Below are positions 12,371-22,861 of a DNA stretch of 64,000 bases, in pieces; position 1 is the first letter of the stretch; the number at the start of each line of letters is the position of its first letter. A program made the translations under genes and the position numbers. The DNA comes from Macrostomum hystrix (Eukaryota > Platyhelminthes > Macrostomidae). The stretch is taken from positions 558,001 through 622,000 of the forward strand of contig CATNEN010000013.1 of assembly GCA_950097015.1 (NCBI GenBank). Reading direction: 5' to 3'. The notes beneath the pieces are model-generated. The model made no database searches. It saw only the letters and a list, made by a program, of their open reading frames with translations, and was not told the DNA's origin.

Positions 12371-14770
12371 GTGGCCTCGACGCGGACTTGAACCCTTTAT
12401 ATTTGGCCTTTTCTACAATTGGACCACTTTTAGAGAAAAAAATACACCAAAAGGAAACAAATTATGGTCGGTCTTTACGATCTCACTTAAAATAAGTCGG
12501 CCAGTAGTCCAGGAAGATCCAAGAAACGTTTCTCTAGGAGCAAGATCTTAATCTCGAGCGCAAACGAGAAAGCAAAATTGATTTTTTACACCTTGTTTGA
12601 AGCAAATATTTGAAGCAAATGGATAAACTAAGTCTTAATTTAAACTGTAGAAACTCTGCAGGATGTCTGTCTCTGGTTTAAATAAGGATCAGAATGGGAC
12701 ACTTACAATTTTACCGTCGAACGTACTGCAGCTTCTTCAACACGGGCTTTAGTGTTAGTTAGTCAATAAAATAGCTCATTAACAATTTAGCCTTAGTGCC
12801 CAGTAGATTAGTCGGTGATTGCGATAAAGAGCAGTGAGCTAGTGGCCCAGATCCATCTGATTCTCGATGCTTAAGTTTGAATCGACTACAACCAGCGCGT
12901 TGTCAGGGGCGACTCACTCAACAAGGAAGAGCGGCAGAAGGAAAATAGGGAGAAATAGGAGAGGTCGCTGAGTGGGAGAAAAGACGTGGCTTCTGTTGCA
13001 TGGGAACTCTGCACTGTGAGCAACCGTTAGGACTTTTAATCTGGTAAGTTTAGATTGTTCCCCAGAGTATATGGATCGGGCACCTGGCGCATTGTCCAAA
13101 ACATCGGGGGGAAGGAGCTGGCACTCTGGCATCTTTGCCACTTCCGGACGGATGGAAGCGCTCCACTTCGTGATTGGAAACTCTATTTAAAGCTAAGGCG
13201 TGCAGCTTCGGATTGCTCTGGCAATTGCGTTGGGCCACGCATTGAAAAAAACACTGCAGCTGGGACATATACGCTCGTATGCAGTAATTGCACGGACAGA
13301 TATGTGACTGTGTAAAGTCAAATATATAACAGCTAGTTTATAAATGCGTTGCATACTGTGCAACTGCTGAAACAATGTTTGAATCAGCTAAAATTTTGAG
13401 AAGGATAATTAATGTCGGACTTTCAGTTTTATCGTGTTATATTAATATGCTCTAATGATATTTTTAACTAAAAGCATATTTTAATTTATTACAGCTAAAA
13501 AGCAGATCGTGAAAAATCTAATACAGCGGAAAGTTTATTCGCATTATTTGGACTTCAGGCTAGGGCCAAAAAATATATTGTCCTTGCTTACTACTAAAGC
13601 TATATCTTTATCTATAGCTTTAATAGCTTTATCTTCACTGCACACTTTCACGGGCTTTTATTGAATTAGTTGCGAGAGTGTTATATAACAAAATTATTCT
13701 ATTATTTTAAAGTGTGATGACAAAATCATATAAATTAGTATCTACATTATATTAAAAAGCATTATACTATAAATTAACTATAAATACTTTAATATCATTA
13801 GCCTAATTTACGCGTTGTGTGAATGTTTTAACTTAAAAATGCGCCAGATATTTTCTCACTAAGCTTTCACAATTTTCTTTGACACTTTAACACAAAGTCT
13901 ATTGTATGGTCTATTATACTATGCTTCAGTGATTATAAAAATCGGCTGCTCTGAGGATGGTGGAGTCTAAATAATTATAAGAAATTCATTTTTAGCAATC
14001 ACATAACCTAGTACTGACGCCTTTGCGGCTTAAAATGTATGTCTTCAACAGTTTAGGCTCCGATTTTTACTTCTTTGCCACATAATTGAGATTTGATAAA
14101 AAATATAGAAAACAAAAAATGATTATTTATGATATTTAAAATAGAATAGGATACTAAAAGGGAACGCATTATTATATCGTTTATTTTTTGTTTATAGTAC
14201 AAAAATCTAGTTCAAAATTGTTTTGCCTAAAATATGTTGTCATCATTTTTGTCAAGTACACCAATAGTATTGCTGAGCGAAGAAAAAATTATTTATTATA
14301 TTTTTTTTTGCAATATTATACATACATGGGAAATAAAAAGGTTATTAAGTTTAAATGCTCTATTCGTTATAAAAAAATAACTACGAGTATGTAATGAAGG
14401 GATTACTAATTACTATTTACAATTGCAATTATTAGATTGCAATTATTATCATTATTATATTACAATTGCAATAATTACAATTACTAATATTTTAGTAAAT
14501 GTATACAATTGTATAAAAATTGTTTGCTTTTACATATTTATTTTTTACGACTACAAATTTTTTTATTGCTAAGCAATGACGAAAAAAGTAAAATTGCATA
14601 TTTTATAAATGTTAAGAAAGGAATTCATTTTAGCTTTTTTACTTTTCAACAGATCGTGTGATATAGTTTTTAATAAACAATCCAAGCTTTCTAGACGATT
14701 TAACATTGCTTGAAGATAGTGCAAGCCTATTTACAGCCCACTATTAAACCCAGCTGTTGATTATTATACA
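12371..14770. other. Intergenic, no gene identified
   Basis: Spacer between the divergent death-domain gene and BBS2. The part 12880-13310 is GC-richer, with a splice-donor-like CTGGTAAGTTT at about 13041, but gives no recognisable protein or structural RNA. From 13320 to 14770 the sequence is very AT-rich, including a run of CAATTG/ATTATT inverted motifs at about 14410-14500. A diverged exon cannot be excluded. Confidence 0.4.
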
Positions 14771-14806
14771 CCTGAATTTTCTAGCAGCAACAGCAGTAGC
14801 AGCAGC

Positions 14807-17800
14807 ATGACCCTAGTACCAGCCTACCAGGGACGACTGCCTCAGCCGGTGCTGCCCGGCCTGGTGGCAGTCGGCCGATTTGATGGTCGCTCGGACACTC
14901 TGGTGTGCGCCGCCAACACTGGCAAGCTGATGCTACTCAGCCCCAGCCAGCAGCAGCGCATCCCGGCTGCCATGGAGACAGACGGCGGCCTACCTGTACA
15001 GATGCTGAACATGGAGCAGCCGGTACTGTCTCTGTGCACCGGAAGGCTACATGATACAGAGTCACGTGACACGCTGATTATTGGCACAGCTACTGATATG
15101 CTGGCCTACGATGTGCATAGGTAGTTATAATATTTGCAGGTGGGCAGTGGGCACTGGCAAATCAGGAGGCGATTCTGCCCATTCCGCTGGCTCCTGAGCA
15201 CACACGCTCACAGATACTGTACGCAGGCCCTCACACAGGTGTGTACATCTGCTCTGACTTTCTCATTGTCAGGCAGTGTATACTTTTATTACTGGGCCTT
15301 AGATATTGGCCTTCAAGGGCGTAAATTAAGGACAGCCAAAAAGCCTCAACTCCACGGCTGCTTTAAAAAATAAATGCGGCCTCGCCGCAGAATCGAACTC
15401 AGGTACCTTAATGCGGCCTCCTAATCTAGAAAAGATTAGGAGGTTTGATGTCACTCTATAGTAAATTTATTTTGCTCTCCTGTGCTTCCCAGAAACGCGG
15501 ACCTGTTTCACCGTCCAGTACCAGACGGTGCCTTCGCGGTGGTCGTCGGTCAAACCAACGGCAACGACCAGTCCAAGCCCCGCCGGGTGGCCATCGCAGG
15601 CGGAAATTGCACCCTGTTAGGCTACGACACTAACGGCGCGGAGGCCTTCTGGAGCGTCACCGGCGACCGAGTCACCTCCATGGCTATGGGCAGATTTCAA
15701 GGCGAGGAAGCTGGCGAACTGTTGCTAGTTGGCAGCGAGGACTTTGAGTTGCGCCTATTTCGCGACGACGCCATTGCGCGCGAATTCACTGAGACCGACG
15801 CGCCGGTGGCGCTCCTGGCGATTCCGGGCTCCGCCAGGTTCGCCTACGCGCTGGCCAATGGCACAGTCGGCGTCTACGAGAGGTCGACGCGATTGTGGCG
15901 CATCAAGTCCAAGCACCGGCCAGTGGCGCTGGCCGCGTTCGATCTGGACAGCGACGGCCAGGTGGAACTGCTGGTCGGCTGGAGCGGCGGCAAGGTGGAC
16001 GCCAGGCGAGTCACCACTGGCGAGGTTGTGTTCAGGGTGAGTCTGCGAGTGGCCCCGCTGTGAGACCAGATGAAAACTGGCTTGGGGATTGGACGGAGAG
16101 AGATAAGACAGGGAAGCGATCAAGAACTTTGTGAGATGTTTGTGGCAGGATGTTTGTCGGGTCTATGATTTTTTCGCCGAGTTTTTATCGCAACGAGACT
16201 TTCCATCGAAGTTTCTTGCTCCCTGTTGGACAGCTTTGCTGTAGCTACATTGCTTTACAGCTTGCGACTCATTCAGGACCAGGGTCCCTGTGCTGTCGCC
16301 GGCTTGGCAGTAGCCGATCTACGCGGCGACGGTCGACCCCCTCTCCTAACCATTGTCGGAGTTGACGGCGATTTGCGCGCCTTCGACGCCGTGCCGCAGC
16401 ACCTAGCGGCAGAGCTGCTGCGCGCCACCCTGGGCGAGGACGCGCCCGGCTCGATGCGCTCGCTGATGCAGGCCAAGCAGAGCCTGGGCCTGGAGTTGCG
16501 CAACTACTCCGACCAGGGAGGTGGAGGCGGCGGCGGAGGCGGCGGCAGCGGTATGCACAGAAGCGGCTCCGGTATTAGCTTCGACGGCACACTGCGCGTT
16601 GCCATGGGAACCTCTGGCTCGGAGGCTTCAGTTATTCCGGCAAATACGCAGCTCAGCAGCTGCCTCAGCGTGGAGGATGACGCTGTTGTGCTCAGCGTAG
16701 CCACCTCCAATGACACAGTGGTCCGAGCGCTGTCCGTCTTCGCCGAGGGTCTCTTCGAGGACGCCGAGTCGCTTGTGGCACATCCGCCGGCTAGTCAGGT
16801 GAGAATTCGGGCATTGCAGGATATTTTTCCTTGTAGATCTCTCTCAGTTCAGTCAATGGACTGAGAGCCACCTTAGACACCAAATTTTTACCCCGCTAAT
16901 AATGGGGGGGTGAGTGGCTGAGCGGTCTAACGCGTTTACCTCTTGCACCAAGAGGTCCGTGAGCTCGATTCCGCGACGAGGCCATATTCATTTGGGGCGC
17001 AGCCGCGGAGAGAAGGCTTGGTGGGCTTGTCGCGTAATTGACGCCATTGAGGGCCAACCTTAAATGCACAGCGAGAGTGTACACTGCTTGACGATGAGAA
17101 AGTCAGGGCAGTTATACACACTTTTATGAGTGCGTGCTAAGCAGAGCGCGTCTGCAAATATTACTATTATCATTACCTTATCTAATTCTGGTACCCATCT
17201 AAGAGCTAAGTGAATGAATATGGAGAAGAATCGAATGGATAATTAAGGACAAGGACACAAAACGTTTCCCTTGGGCTGAGTTTTGAACTCCTGACGTCCC
17301 GATTATTAGTCCGAAACTGTTGCCGCGGTAGCTGAAACCTTGATTTAGAGAGAAATATTTCGCTTTTTCACAATAAAAGTGCAGAGAAAAAGTGCAGAGA
17401 ATAAAAGTACAAATAATAAAAGTGTAGATAATAAAAGTACAGATAATAAAAGTGCAGAGAATAAAAGTGCAAAGAATAAAAGTTCAGGGAATAAAAATGC
17501 TGAGAAAATAAGGGCAGAAAACTTTACCAAACAATTGCAGGTAACTAATCGGCTGGCGCTGGCAATTAGACCGTTGCGCAACGCGGCAGTCGATCTGCAC
17601 CTGAAATGCCTGGTCGGCCAGCGCAGCACCGTCGCCCAGTTCCACGTGTTCGAAGCCTCCCGCCTGCTACCCAGATTCGCCACATTCGCCTGGCTGCCGC
17701 CGGGCTCAAAGGAGTCGTTGGCTAGCCCAGCCGGCTGGGTCCGGTTTCGCCTGGCTGAACGGCCGCAGCGGCTCAGCATGTGGGTGAACAACAGCTTCCT

Positions 17801-18407
17801 GCTGCCGCCGGCTGCCACGGCGGATGCCGGGTCCTACCGGTTTCAGTGCGTCCGCACAGGCCGCCTCCTTTCAATTGAGCTGCGCTCCTCCACGCCGGAG
17901 CCCACGGCCGTCGTCGGCGTCGACTCGCTAGAATTGGCCGCCGAAATTGTCGCCTCCCTGGCCGAATTTCTTGGCCTAGACGACCTGGCTAGCGAGGCCA
18001 GCTTCCCGGGCCTCGCTGAACACCTGGACAGCCTGGCCAGTCAGGTGCGCCAACTGGAGGCTGGCCAGGCCCGCCTGGCCGCTGAACAAGCCGACGGCTC
18101 CGGCCTGGTCCGCAGCCTGGCCGTGCGGGCCGAGGACTCCCGGCTGCTGGGCGATCTGGCGAACACGCGGCAGGCCTACGCCGATCTGCTGAGGGTCAAC
18201 CGCGGCCTGGCCGCGTCGCATCGAGTTCGAGCAGACGCGCACGCTTCGCTGGTTGGCTCCCTTAAGCAGGTCGGGCTGGTCATTCAGCAGGGCGCCGCGC
18301 TGCGTACCGGACGCCATCGGGCTCAGGTTGTGTCGCAGTGTCGGGCCGCAGTGCAGGACCGCGAGTTCGGCCTCATCTACCAGGTGATCTGCGCCGGCTC
18401 GGCCTGA
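14807..18407 (+). CDS. BBS2, BBSome subunit (4 exons)
   Basis: Exons 14807-15120, 15493-16036, 16277-16798 and 17541-18407 join in phase through GT-AG introns, giving 748 residues (human BBS2 is 721). BBS2 is a core subunit of the BBSome, the coat-like complex that moves membrane proteins in and out of cilia. The N-terminal beta-propeller is clear, with LLVGSEDFELRLF, FAYALANGTVGVYERSTRLW and ELLVGWSGGKVDAR. It is followed by the linker with GLELRNYSDQ, then VDLHLKCLVGQRS and FHVFEASRLLPRF, and a C-terminal helical region with DSRLLGDLANTRQAY. A poly-Gly insert of nine residues in exon 3 is unusual. A pyrimidine tract ending TTTTCTAG lies about 25 nt before the ATG, so a 5' UTR intron or trans-splice site is possible. 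Confidence 0.95.
15160..15443 (-). mobile_element. tRNA-derived SINE, family 1, in BBS2 intron 1
   Basis: Minus-oriented copy sharing the body of the 16.9-kb element (GAGAAAGTCAGAGC, the CCTTCAAGGGC block, the GCGGCGAGGCCGCATTTA region) and the B box GAGTTCGATTCTGC. The 3' part carries the CTCAGGAGCCAGCGGAATGG segment also seen at 37.2 and 56.2 kb. The usual A-box end is replaced by a perfect inverted repeat (see 15417-15443). Confidence 0.72.
15417..15443. repeat. Perfect 11-bp inverted repeat
   Basis: CCTCCTAATCT and AGATTAGGAGG are separated by the 5-nt loop AGAAA, at the 5' (head) end of the minus-oriented SINE in BBS2 intron 1. It would form a stable hairpin in RNA or DNA. Confidence 0.9.
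16903..17165 (+). mobile_element. tRNA-derived SINE, family 1, in BBS2 intron 3
   Basis: Best-preserved head of family 1. It has the A box TGGCTGAGCGG, a Leu/Ser-like arm with CTCTTGCACCAAGAG, and the B box GAGCTCGATTCC. The shared body follows (GAGAAGGCTTGGTGGGC, GAGGGCCAACCTT, GTACACTGCTTGACGATGA). Confidence 0.8.
17368..17515 (+). repeat. AATAAAAGTGCAGAG array in BBS2 intron 3
   Basis: Roughly 15-bp units, AATAAAAGTGCAGAG with variants, contain eight AATAAA hexamers in about 130 bp, ending some 25 nt before the acceptor of BBS2 exon 4. AATAAA is the canonical poly(A) signal and each unit also has an acceptor-like CAG. Confidence 0.9.
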
Positions 18408-18433
18408 GGCTGCGGCTTATTTTCGGCGGTGAA

Positions 18434-18439
18434 AATAAA
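18434..18439 (+). terminator. Poly(A) signal of BBS2
   Basis: AATAAA lies 27 nt after the BBS2 stop codon, implying a very short 3' UTR. Confidence 0.7.
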
Positions 18440-19617
18440 AAATGCGTTTTTTACTACTTGTAAGTAGCTGAGATGAAAGATTTCTTCTGAACTATATGTC
18501 AAGCAAGTGCCAATTTTATTTCGGTTTTTACTAACTAATGCAGGATTTTATTGATCCGAGACGAGATTGTATTTGGTGCTTGCGTCTTGCGTGTTAACTT
18601 TCTGCTCTTTAACAAGCTTCATTTTTTGTCTTCCTGATGAAATTACAACGAATTTTATTATGAAAGTTCTAAGAATTTTTCTGCTTATATGTTCCCTCAT
18701 TTTTATTAAACTAATATATTGAAATATTCTGTTTAACTCTAGAGTAAAGTTTATAGTGCCTAATATGTATAAATTGCAATAAAAAACTAATTTATAAAAA
18801 AAGAGAATGAAATATTGCATTGTGCCTTACTGACTCCAGAATCTACAGGATTTTGTTTGAGATGTAAAACTTTATTCTCTGTTTGCCTATCGATTTGCTA
18901 ATTAACTGCTAGAATTAACTAATGCTTTGATAGTAGCAGACAGACATACATTACTGCCAGTTGGTAATTCGAAATTTTGCTGCTTTTTAATACATCCTCC
19001 AGTTTTTTTAAACGGACCAATCAGAATCGTTCTAGTGTTCAGGGATCACTTAATCCACGAGCATTAGCCACACTAGGGCAGGCTGGCAGATATTTATAGT
19101 CTCTCAGTGGTCGCCGCTGTGGCTTCTCAAACTGCTCTAGAAAGAAGAAGTATTGAGGATTTGCTAGGCTTTTCTCACTCTCCGATTGCCGTTGGGTAAG
19201 TGAGCGGTCATACTGCTGACCGAAATTTGCATCTGTGGCCGACTAGAGTGGCTTCTGGGGTTCTAGGCAGTGGCTGATTAATGAATTGATTTGGCATAGC
19301 AAATCCCTCTAATCATAATAGCTAGTCATGCAAGTTCATAGTTCATAAAATATATTTTGTTTACCAAATTTATTTCTAATATTATTAAACTAAAGAATAA
19401 ACACGATCTTATATATCGATAGATTATTACATTTTAAAAGTGCAGTCAGTTCCAATCAGGAATTGAATTGTCATTACAGGCCAACTCTAAACTACGTCAT
19501 TGAATGCAAATCCAATTTGAAGATAATTGCTCCAGTTACTTTCGGCTGAACTGATGAGCAGAATCTGATCCATGGTGATATTTGAGGTCGTGTCTCACAA
19601 AGCAGGGATGGACATTG
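18440..19617. other. Intergenic, no gene identified
   Basis: AT-rich to about 19000, then mixed. The part at 19080-19230 has a TATTTATAG motif, a GTTGGGTAAGTGAG donor-like site and an ATTTGCAT octamer, so it could be a promoter with a non-coding first exon. No coding sequence supports this. Confidence 0.35.
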
Positions 19618-20275
19618 AGATAGGAAGATTGTGGAATGAAAGGACAGGATAGAGATGGGGAGATTTGAAATAAAAGGACAGGATAGAGATAGAAAGATTG
19701 TGGAATGAAAGGACAGGATAGAGATGGGGAGATTTGAAATAAAAGGACAGGATAGAGATAGAAAGATTGTGGAATGAAAGGACAGGATAGAGATAGGAAG
19801 ATGAGGGATGAAAGGACAGGATAGAGATGGGAAGATTGTGGAATGAAAGGACAGGATAGAGATGGGAAGATTGTGGAATGAAAGGACAGGATAGAGATGG
19901 GAATGATTTGGAATGAAAGGACAGGATAGAGATGGGAAGATTTAGAATGAAAGGACAGGATAGAGATGGGAAGATTTAGAATGAAAGGACAGGATAGAGA
20001 TGGGAAGATTGTGGAATGAAAGGACAGGATATAGATGGGAATGATTTGGAATGAAAGGACAGGATAGAGATGGGAAGATTTAGAATGAAAGGACAGGATA
20101 GAGATGGGAAGATTGTGGAATGAAAGGACAGGATAGAGATAGGAAGATGAGGGATGAAAGGACAGGATAGAGATGGGAAGATTGTGGAATGAGAGGACAG
20201 GATAGAGATGGGAAGATTGTGGAATGAGAGGACAGGATAGAGATGGGAAGATTGTGGAATGAGAGGACAGGATAC
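19618..20275. repeat. 35-bp purine-rich minisatellite
   Basis: About 19 copies of a roughly 35-bp unit with the core GAAAGGACAGGATAGAGATG, followed by GGAAGATTGTGGAAT or by length variants (GGGAGATTTGAAATAA, GGAAGATGAGGG). The order of variants is itself repeated, indicating segmental duplication within the array. Confidence 0.95.
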
Positions 20276-20639
20276 GGATTCGGATATTTGAACAAACAAA
20301 AGCTTTTTATTCTGACTCTAAAGTTGTGGTAAAGGTACCAGCTTCGCCAGAGGAATTTCATCATGAAATCACACCCCCGCGACCCTACTAATATTTTAGC
20401 AGCTGCTGTTTCGACCCATTGAATCTACCGGGGTTCCTCCAAGTAGAAACCGAACCCCACTCGCTCATCTGGGAAAATCTTTCACCGCTTTGAAGCTAGG
20501 TAAATAGTGTTGAAAACAAATCCCACTCACATCCGTTCATTCATTTTATTTTATGCCGGAAACCACTTTTAGCCCCGCCTCCCCAGACTCCTATACCCAC
20601 GTGCCGCAATTTTTATTTTCGGCGTCTGGCTGATATCTT
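20276..20639. other. Intergenic, no gene identified
   Basis: Mixed-composition spacer after the 35-bp array. A TTTATT at 20612-20617, read on the minus strand as AATAAA, would serve the small ORF at 20640-20768 if that is real. Confidence 0.35.
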
Positions 20640-20768
20640 TCAGCCGAACAGATGCCGCTTGCGCTTCGCGATGACAGGCGAAAGCCAGTTGTCATCTGTG
20701 ATAGCCACGGCTGCGTGGTCCTTTCCGGGGTCTAAGCTTGTGCCAGTCTCTCCATCCCTAGTGGGCAT
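20640..20768 (-). CDS. Possible 42-residue small ORF
   Basis: An ATG-to-TGA frame of 42 codons on the minus strand in a GC-rich island with AT-rich flanks. The peptide begins MPTRDGETGTS and ends IAKRKRHLFG, with a basic C-terminal cluster. An AATAAA in the same sense lies 23 nt after the stop (20617-20612), like the arrangement in BBS2. It has no recognised family, and it could equally be the last exon of a longer gene or chance. Confidence 0.22.
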   Translation of the reverse strand: MPTRDGETGTSLDPGKDHAAVAITDDNWLSPVIAKRKRHLFG

Positions 20769-21378
20769 TTGGAATTAGGAATTAGGGGGAGGGGAGGTGG
20801 GTGGTAGGATATCCCCATAGCCGTCGCCTGAGGCCACAGTCTGTCTCTCCTAGGAGCCAATGCGGTGATCGTCAAAGTTCCCCAACCGCCGTGTTTGGCA
20901 CTCGGTTTGAGTTAATTGAAATTCGAGCTATAGCCACGAGGGAGCCGGTGGGATAGCATGAACGACTTTCTTCCCCTCCCCCAGCAGCTCTTTGTCAGTT
21001 GTTCGGTTCAGTGCTTAAACACTGGTCCCAGGCGGGCAGCCAGGAGGTCCGGGTTGGCATATATCGACCCCCCATTCTCCGGCACAGTATGTCTCCGATA
21101 GTCTGCAGACAACAGATGCAACTGTTTTATCTGAGCTGTCTTAATTTGAAAGGGAGTCATGGGTTCGATTCCCGACTCCATGGGAACACTTAGTGTACTT
21201 TAATAAGAAATTTAAACTCAAAATATTGAACCAATCTTCATGAAAATTCAGAACACAGGCTAAAATTTTCCGCTCCAAACGATTAAATAGCTTTCAGAAA
21301 AAAAATGGATTGATTAAATTGTTATATAAGCACTTACGATATTATAATATTATAATAATATTAGTAGTAGTAGTAGGA
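20769..21378. other. Intergenic, isolated B-box-like site
   Basis: GC-rich to about 21060, then AT-rich. At about 21155-21180 there is GGGTTCGATTCCCGACTCC, a perfect B-box-like block of the kind found in tRNA genes and SINE heads, but no matching A box or cloverleaf. It may be a SINE fragment. Confidence 0.4.
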
Positions 21379-22175
21379 GTTAGCAGAACCCTGCCGACAC
21401 TGCGGAGATAGGAGGCTATCTCGCCAGTGTATTTTGGAGTGTGGAGGGGCGCCGACAATCTCAGAACAGAGGAGGAAGATGATAGGAAGTAAGCATTGGG
21501 GTGGGGTGGGGTGTGGCGTCCAATCCGAGACTAGAGGGTGGGGAGGCATGGGGTGGGTGGGTGCCTGTGTACACAGTGCAGGGATAGACTGATGGGATGC
21601 CGGCCAATCTGCCGACACTGCGGAGATAGGAGGCACGGGAATACACTGATGGGATGCCGGGCAATCTGTAAGCAGAACCCTGCCGACACTGCGGAGATAG
21701 GAGGCACGGGAATACACTGATGGGATGCCGGGCAATCTGTAAGCAGAACCCTGCCGACACTGCGGAGATAGGAGGCACGGGAATACACTGATGGGATGCC
21801 GGGCAATCTGTAAGCAGAACCCTGCCGACACTGCGGAGATAGGAGGCACGGGAATACACTGATGGGATGCCGGGCAATCTGTAAGCAGAACCCTGCCGAC
21901 ACTGCGGAGATAGGAGGCACGGGAATACACTGATGGGATGCCGGGCAATCTGTAAGCAGAACCCTGCCGACACTGCGGAGATAGGAGGCACGGGAATACA
22001 CTGATGGGATGCCGGGCAATCTGTAAGCAGAACCCTGCCGACACTGCGGAGATAGGAGGCACGGGAATGTGGAGTGTGGAGTGTGGAGGGGCGCCGACAA
22101 TCTCAGAACAGAGGAGGAATGAGATAGGAGGAAAGCATTGGGGTGAGTGTGGGGTGTGGCGTACAATCCTACTTG
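21379..22175. repeat. 71-bp tandem array between 150-bp direct repeats
   Basis: Six to seven nearly identical 71-bp units, with core GCCGACACTGCGGAGATAGG followed by CACGGGAATACACTGATGGG. On both sides lie related segments of about 150 bp, 21379-21530 and 22028-22175, containing GGGGCGCCGACAATCTCAGA and AAGCATTGGGGTG. The whole looks like a locally duplicated segment whose middle has expanded. Confidence 0.93.
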
Positions 22176-22861
22176 GAGTTATAATATAATAATAATAATA
22201 CGATATGATTATATAATAATATAAGCTTTTCATTTCGGAACCAATTAGGAAAGTTGAAAGTTGTTAATACTCGAATATACTGAAAGGACCCCATTAATTT
22301 CCTTCAATGAAGCAAATAACTGTTTAAAATATTCGTCAACCAGTAAAAAAATGAGCTCATGTGCAAATAATCTTATACTCAGCACTGCTTTAACTGTTCT
22401 ACTGCCAAATAATCGATTGATCTCAGTTCCAATACTTTAAGCTGCGCGCACACACACAGAGAGGCCTGTACAGTCTAGAACAAGATATAGCCATTTCGCA
22501 TGAGTCATACTTCAGTCAAATCGATTTCGCCTACTTGGCGTGTGAGTTATGCGAGTGAGAACAGCATTTCAGAGAAATTGAGAGAAAAAGGAATGAGAAA
22601 ACTGTTCCGTATATTACCAAAAAACTTCTGGGGCTTAAAAGGAAACTAGATTTTTTCTGTAGCTTTGTAACATTTCAAATAGTATTTATTGCCGCTGAAG
22701 ATATTATAATTCGCTAGTAAAATTCTTGAGTTTAAAGTACATTTATTGAGGGGCAGGCAATATATACATTTTTCAGGATGACTTTTAAAGTGCATATTGA
22801 ACAGCATGATTTAAAATTCAGTGGTGGCAAAATCTGACCCGCGGGCCATATGCGACGGGAT
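22176..22861. other. AT-rich spacer, no gene seen
   Basis: AT-rich sequence, with an ATAATAATA microsatellite at 22180-22225 and a short CACACACA run at about 22450. No coding or RNA gene was recognised. Confidence 0.45.

Noticed and set aside
16903-16970. A true tRNA gene (Leu/Ser type)
   Set aside because: A and B boxes are present, but the sequence continues into a shared SINE body and no full acceptor stem could be paired.
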